This document shows, one piece after another, positions 15,940-18,254 of a stretch of 18,254 nt of DNA. The position numbers and the translations under genes were made by a program. Source of the stretch: an uncultured Parasutterella sp. (lineage in GTDB: Bacteria; Pseudomonadota; Gammaproteobacteria; Burkholderiales; Burkholderiaceae_F); assembly GCA_900766055.1 (NCBI GenBank), contig CAAFTZ010000050.1:1-18254 (forward strand), written 5' to 3'. Position 1 is the stretch's first letter. Each line of letters starts with the position of its first letter. The notes beneath the pieces were generated by a model. It saw only the letters and a list, made by a program, of their open reading frames with translations. It was not told the DNA's origin and did no database searches.

Positions 15940-16389
15940 TTAGGCTTCAGCAACAACCTGAACGTTGACATTAGCAACGATGTCGTGGTGCAGGTCGATC
16001 TGCAACGGGTACTCGCCGATGGCTTTGATAGCACCCAGCGGTGTACGAACCTGGCTCTTGTGGATATCGTAACCAAGTTTTTCGAGGGCTTCGGCAACGT
16101 CCATGTTGGTCACAGAACCAAACAGACGACCGTCGACGCCGGCCTTGGAAGCGATAGTGATGGTCAGACCATCGATCTTGCCCTTGAGCTCTTCAGCCTT
16201 AGCAAGACGTTCAGCCTGAGCGCGTTCGAGTTCAGCCTTGTGGGCTTTGAATTCTTCGATCGCAGCTGCTGTAGCACGCTTAGCCTTCTTTGTCGGGATC
16301 AGGTAGTTACGAGCGAAACCGTCTTTAACTTTGACGACGTCGCCGAGCTGACCGACGTGAGGAATAGATTCAAGCAGAATGATTTGCAT
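15940..16389 (-). CDS. rplI: 50S ribosomal protein L9
   Basis: The 149-residue protein has exactly the E. coli length. The N-terminal domain begins MQIILLESIPHVGQLGDVVKVKDGFARNYLIP, including the L9 signature G-D-V-V-x-V-K-x-G-[FY]-x-R-N-[FY]-L. A long charged helix (about 40-75, EEFKAHKAELERAQAERLAKAEELKG) links it to the C-terminal domain with DGRLFGSVTNMDVAEAL. L9 binds 23S rRNA at the base of the L1 stalk and extends across the subunit surface, helping hold reading frame. GGGGGAA precedes the start. It is the last gene of rpsF-priB-rpsR-rplI, 15 bases after rpsR, and is followed by two hairpins. Confidence 0.98.
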   Translation of the reverse strand: MQIILLESIPHVGQLGDVVKVKDGFARNYLIPTKKAKRATAAAIEEFKAHKAELERAQAERLAKAEELKGKIDGLTITIASKAGVDGRLFGSVTNMDVAEALEKLGYDIHKSQVRTPLGAIKAIGEYPLQIDLHHDIVANVNVQVVAEA

Positions 16390-16404
16390 GTTGATTTCCC
16401 CCGA

Positions 16405-16677
16405 TTACTGATTGTCGGTGTAAGCAAGAAGAGCAAGGAAGCGAGCACGCTTAATTGCTGTGTCGAGCTGACGCTGATAGTGAGCCTTCGTACCTGTCAG
16501 GCGAGCCGGCATGATCTTGCCGTTTTCCTGGATGAAGTCGCGAAGTGTGTCGATATCTTTGTAATCGATCTGATCAACATGATCAACTGTGAAGCGGCAG
16601 AATTTTTTACGCTTGAAAAGCGCGTTCTGCTGATTAGGGTTACGAGGTCTACCCTTTCCTTTGGCACCAAAAGCCAT
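16405..16677 (-). CDS. rpsR: 30S ribosomal protein S18
   Basis: The 90-residue protein is somewhat longer than E. coli S18 (75) because of a basic N-terminal stretch (MAFGAKGKGRPRNPNQQ). The conserved core FKRKKFCRFT, DYKDIDTLRDFIQENGKIMPARLTGTKAHYQRQLDTAIKRARFLALLAY matches S18. S18 forms a heterodimer with S6 on the 30S platform. The ATG is three bases after the priB stop, and the ribosome-binding site AAGGAG lies in the last codons of priB, so the two are translationally coupled. The single Cys of FCRF does not form a CxxC zinc motif. Confidence 0.98.
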   Translation of the reverse strand: MAFGAKGKGRPRNPNQQNALFKRKKFCRFTVDHVDQIDYKDIDTLRDFIQENGKIMPARLTGTKAHYQRQLDTAIKRARFLALLAYTDNQ

Positions 16678-16680
16678 GAT

Positions 16681-16971
16681 TTACTCCTTTTCGAATTCCG
16701 TTATATGCAGGACAAGTTTGCGTGAACGCGCCGAAGATGTTGTTAGGAACCCTCTGAATTTCAGACGGCTTCCGAGCTCCACCTCACTGAGAGCCTTAGC
16801 AGCCGGACCGACTGCCGCCGCTTCTGCGGAAAAGCTCAGTTTTCTATCCGATCCGGCTTCTTGGACCACCGACATATGGCGGATGGTCAGGTCAAGAATG
16901 GGAACAGAAGCTAAGGTGTAGCGGATGACGTCTTTCTTTTCCAGAATTCCGTCCAGTTCGAACGAGTTCAC
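16681..16971 (-). CDS. priB: Primosomal replication protein N (PriB)
   Basis: The 96-residue protein is an OB-fold single-stranded-DNA-binding protein that joins PriA to DnaT/DnaB loading during restart of stalled forks. Its place between rpsF and rpsR is the hallmark position of priB in beta- and gammaproteobacteria. Family features include MNSFELDGILEKK near the start, TPLASVPILDLTIRH-like strands (here YTLASVPILDLTIRH, 18-32), and the C-terminal RGFLTTSSARSRKLVLHITEFEKE. The start codon is GTG at 16971; an in-frame TAG lies only three codons upstream, so no ATG is possible. AGGA lies upstream in the 14-base gap after rpsF. Its primosome partner DnaB is encoded 890 bases downstream on the same strand. 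Confidence 0.93.
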   Translation of the reverse strand: MNSFELDGILEKKDVIRYTLASVPILDLTIRHMSVVQEAGSDRKLSFSAEAAAVGPAAKALSEVELGSRLKFRGFLTTSSARSRKLVLHITEFEKE

Positions 16972-16985
16972 CTCGCAGTCCTAAA

Positions 16986-17402
16986 TTAAGCCTGGGCTTC
17001 AGCCGGGGCTTCTTCAGCAGCCTGAGGTGCAGGAGCAGCAGCTTCAGCAGCGGCGCTAGCAGCCTTACGGGCTTCTTCTTTCTCGACAGCCTTCATCATC
17101 GGAGAAGGTTCTGTTTCAGCCTTCTTCATTTTCACGGTGAGGTGACGAAGAACGGCGTCGTTGTAACGGAAATTGTTTTCGAGTTCTTCAAGAACTTCGG
17201 GGCCGCATTCGATGTTCATCAGAACATAGTGGGCTTTCACGAGTTTCTCGATCGGGTAAGCCAGCTGACGGCGCCCCCAATCTTCGAGACGGTGAATCTT
17301 ACCGCCGTGGCTTTCCACAGCAGCCTTGTAACGCTCAATCATCGCCGGGACCTGTTCGCTCTGATCAGGATGGACGATGAAGCAAATCTCATAGTGACGC
17401 AT
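16986..17402 (-). CDS. rpsF: 30S ribosomal protein S6
   Basis: The 138-residue protein begins MRHYEICFIVHPDQSEQVPAMIERY and continues with GGKIHRLEDWGRRQLAYPIEKLVKAHYVLMNIE and NFRYNDAVLRHLTVKMKKAE, the S6 fold. It sits on the 30S platform with S18. After about residue 106 comes an Ala/Glu/Pro-rich tail (EEARKAASAAAEAAAPAPQ and onward). E. coli S6 also ends in an acidic tail, modified by RimK with extra glutamates; here the tail is mainly alanine with scattered Glu and ends in EAQA, so RimK modification is not assured. The ATG has a perfect AAGGAGG four bases upstream. It is the first gene of the operon and has a structured leader. Confidence 0.97.
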   Translation of the reverse strand: MRHYEICFIVHPDQSEQVPAMIERYKAAVESHGGKIHRLEDWGRRQLAYPIEKLVKAHYVLMNIECGPEVLEELENNFRYNDAVLRHLTVKMKKAETEPSPMMKAVEKEEARKAASAAAEAAAPAPQAAEEAPAEAQA

Positions 17403-17406
17403 TGAA

Positions 17407-17455
17407 CCTCCTTATGGGAAATAGTCGCCCGGAGCGTCTTCCGGTGTGACAAGGA
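17407..17455 (-). promoter_or_regulatory. Structured rpsF leader, candidate S6:S18 autoregulatory element
   Basis: On the minus strand the 5' leader can fold as TCCTT-GTC-(ACA)-CCGGA-loop-TCCGG-(GC)-GAC-...-AAGGA. The CCGGA/TCCGG hairpin is capped by six bases. GTC/GAC pairs below an asymmetric bulge, and the outer TCCTT pairs with AAGGA of the AAGGAGG ribosome-binding site. S6:S18 complexes are known to bind a bulged, CCG-containing stem in their own rpsF leader in many bacteria. The CCG, the bulge and the sequestered ribosome-binding site agree with that, but I drew this fold by eye and did not compare it with the covariance model. Confidence 0.45.
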
Positions 17456-17458
17456 CTA

Positions 17459-17485
17459 GAAAGTGCGTGATTCTACACCACTTTC
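17459..17485. repeat. Inverted repeat centred on the probable rpsF -10 box
   Basis: GAAAGTG at 17459-17465 and CACTTTC at 17479-17485 are perfect 7-bp complements. Inside them GTG (17467-17469) and CAC (17476-17478) extend the symmetry to 10 bp with a one-base offset. The centre falls on the TAGAAT box (17470-17475). Neither side is followed by a T-tract, so it is not a terminator. A repressor operator is the simplest reading. Confidence 0.5.
17470..17475 (-). promoter_or_regulatory. Probable -10 box of the rpsF-priB-rpsR-rplI promoter
   Basis: On the minus strand this is TAGAAT, five of six matches to the sigma-70 -10 consensus. Transcription would begin near 17463, just before the structured leader, about 60 bases ahead of the rpsF ATG. 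The -35 region is T-rich (GATTTT at 17-base spacing) and poor. Confidence 0.5.
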
Positions 17486-17560
17486 AGTAGAAAAAATCCT
17501 GATTACTAAATTAGTTACGAAAAAGGCGCAGGAAAACGGGTTAACGAAAATGAGATGCTC

Positions 17561-17658
17561 GCTTGCTTAGTCTATTGCCTTACGGACATTCGGGTTTGAT
17601 TCTGTGTGCTGCGTTTTTTATTATTCGAAGCGACTTATTAGAATTTTTCTAATACCTG
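17561..17658. repeat. Diverged direct repeat, copy 1
   Basis: About 98 bases beginning GCTTGCTTAG and running through GGACATTCGGGTT and TATTCGAAG to a 19-nt dyad at 17636-17654. Roughly four in five positions match copy 2 by eye, with small gaps in the middle. The dyad has perfect 8-bp arms, TATTAGAA and TTCTAATA, around TTT. No intact reading frame spans it. It may be a regulatory region, a small structured RNA or a relic of a duplicated element. Confidence 0.65.
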
Positions 17659-17954
17659 CGCTTACCAGCTAGATCTGCGCCGGCCGCAGGATGAAGATCC
17701 ACATGCACCAATACGCCTGTGCGAAGAGACAGAGCTAAGCCGGATCATGAACTGCGTAGATTTAACTCCTTTGCCGTCCGTAACCGACAAGAACAAGCTT
17801 GTACACTGCCTGAAAACACGCTTTGATGCGGAGAAGCAAGCTCTGGGCGCTGTTTATCAAAATTAGCGAAAGACTCAATAAAAATTCGGAGGGGAGTTTT
17901 ACCGTCAAAAACTTAATTAAAGCCAGACTCACCCGAGAGGTCTCAATGATTTAG
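17642..17954 (+). pseudogene. Possible decayed coding remnant between the two repeats
   Basis: A plus-strand frame is open between stops from 17642 to 17866 (74 codons); it has a protein-like run LCEETELSRIMNCVDLTPL followed by PSVTDKNKLVHCLKTRFDAE. In another frame a second stretch, open from 17814 to the stop at 17954, reads ALFIKISERLNKNSEGSFTV then KNLIKARLTREVSMI. A single frameshift near 17850 would join them into about 100 residues. The only ATG in the first stretch is at 17747, and there is no convincing ribosome-binding site. I recognise no family. Non-coding DNA with chance open frames is a fair alternative. Confidence 0.25.
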
Positions 17955-17972
17955 GAGTGCAAGGCAGGAGGT

Positions 17973-18067
17973 GCTTGCTTAGCCAGTTGTCTTATGGACA
18001 TTCGGGTTGAATGCTACGCTACGTTTTTACTATTCGAAGTGAATTATTAGGGATTTCCTAATAGTTG
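17973..18067. repeat. Diverged direct repeat, copy 2
   Basis: About 95 bases, same order of conserved blocks as copy 1, 412 bases downstream of it. The terminal dyad at 18045-18063 is TATTAGGG-ATT-TCCTAATA. Compared with copy 1, the seventh pair changes from A-T to G-C and the eighth from A-T to G-T, so pairing is kept. The copy contains an 18-codon frame starting at an ATG at 17994, which is interrupted by a stop in copy 1 and so is unlikely to be a conserved peptide. Confidence 0.65.
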
Positions 18068-18254
18068 AATCTTCCCTAAGTACTCCTGAAGGAAAATTAT
18101 TTCTCCAGTGTTCGTTAATCGTTGCAAAAACACATTGGTTACACCTGTCTTTCATGGAAGACCCGCTTTTCACATCAGATAGGACTCCGTGCCGTGACCA
18201 GTAGAGAAGGACTAGCAACAACTCAAAAATCGAGGCCGTAATTTGAACGACCTC
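18030..18254 (-). CDS. Open frame at the right edge, doubtful partial gene
   Basis: The minus strand is open from the window edge to a stop at 18030, 74 codons, giving a 3' end that reads GVLREDSTIRKSLIIHFE. The last ten codons lie in repeat copy 2, and copy 1 would encode a similar end (IRKILISRFE) in the same relation to the dyad. The upstream part has no recognisable family, no clear domain and an unremarkable composition. It may be the end of a gene starting beyond the window, or simply an open stretch in AT-rich intergenic DNA. Confidence 0.15.
   Translation of the reverse strand, partial: EVVQITASIFELLLVLLYWSRHGVLSDVKSGSSMKDRCNQCVFATINEHWRNNFPSGVLREDSTIRKSLIIHFE

Noticed and set aside
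17501..17520. ACTAAATTAGT palindrome upstream of the rpsF promoter
   Set aside because: It is an 11-base AT-rich palindrome, expected by chance. It shares CTAA/TTAG with the repeat dyads but not their 8-3-8 layout.
17994..18050. 18-codon frame (MDIRVECYATFLLFEVNY) inside repeat copy 2
   Set aside because: Copy 1 lacks the ATG and has an in-frame stop, and no ribosome-binding site is at the right distance, so a conserved small peptide is unlikely.

Overview
The window looks like a chromosomal stretch from a betaproteobacterium of the order Burkholderiales, most likely the gut family Sutterellaceae (Sutterella/Parasutterella type). The reasons are the order alaC-hom-thrC next to molybdenum-cofactor genes, priB inside the rpsF-rpsR-rplI operon, the betaproteobacterial look of the proteins, and a moderate base composition. 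The family placement is inferred from gene content and order; no search was run. Nearly everything is housekeeping and nearly everything lies on the minus strand.

Layout from left to right. 1-363: 5' part of an EamA-type drug/metabolite transporter gene running off the left edge, divergent from dinB (507-1607, plus strand, translesion DNA polymerase IV). dinB converges on an MFS transporter gene (1604-2830), and their stop codons overlap. 2940-5537: clpB disaggregase, with a clear terminator. 5652-7825: molybdenum-cofactor cluster mobB-moeA-moaE, tightly packed and lacking moaD. 7872-11977: alaC-hom-thrC, an amino-acid operon that turns aspartate semialdehyde into threonine, preceded by a transaminase gene. 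A terminator ends it exactly at the mobB start codon. 12133-15794: dnaB replicative helicase, a small DUF456 membrane protein and a PIN-PhoH protein, probably one transcript ending at a terminator at 12088-12118. 15940-17402: rpsF-priB-rpsR-rplI, encoding ribosomal proteins S6, S18 and L9 plus primosomal protein N, with a structured leader, a plausible promoter and a strong two-hairpin 3' end.

The last 850 bases (17403-18254) hold no convincing intact gene. After the rpsF leader and promoter comes the least ordinary part of the window: two diverged copies of a roughly 97-bp direct repeat (17561-17658 and 17973-18067). Each ends in a 19-nt dyad whose arms show a compensatory A-T to G-C change between copies. 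Between them lies what may be a decayed coding remnant.

I found no CRISPR array, insertion sequence, prophage, tRNA or rRNA, and no dedicated defence system. The observations most worth following are the covarying repeat pair, a 7-bp inverted repeat centred on the probable rpsF -10 box, the lysine-rich tail of the alanine transaminase, the mobB start codon sitting at the end of a terminator T-tract, and the absence of moaD from its usual place.
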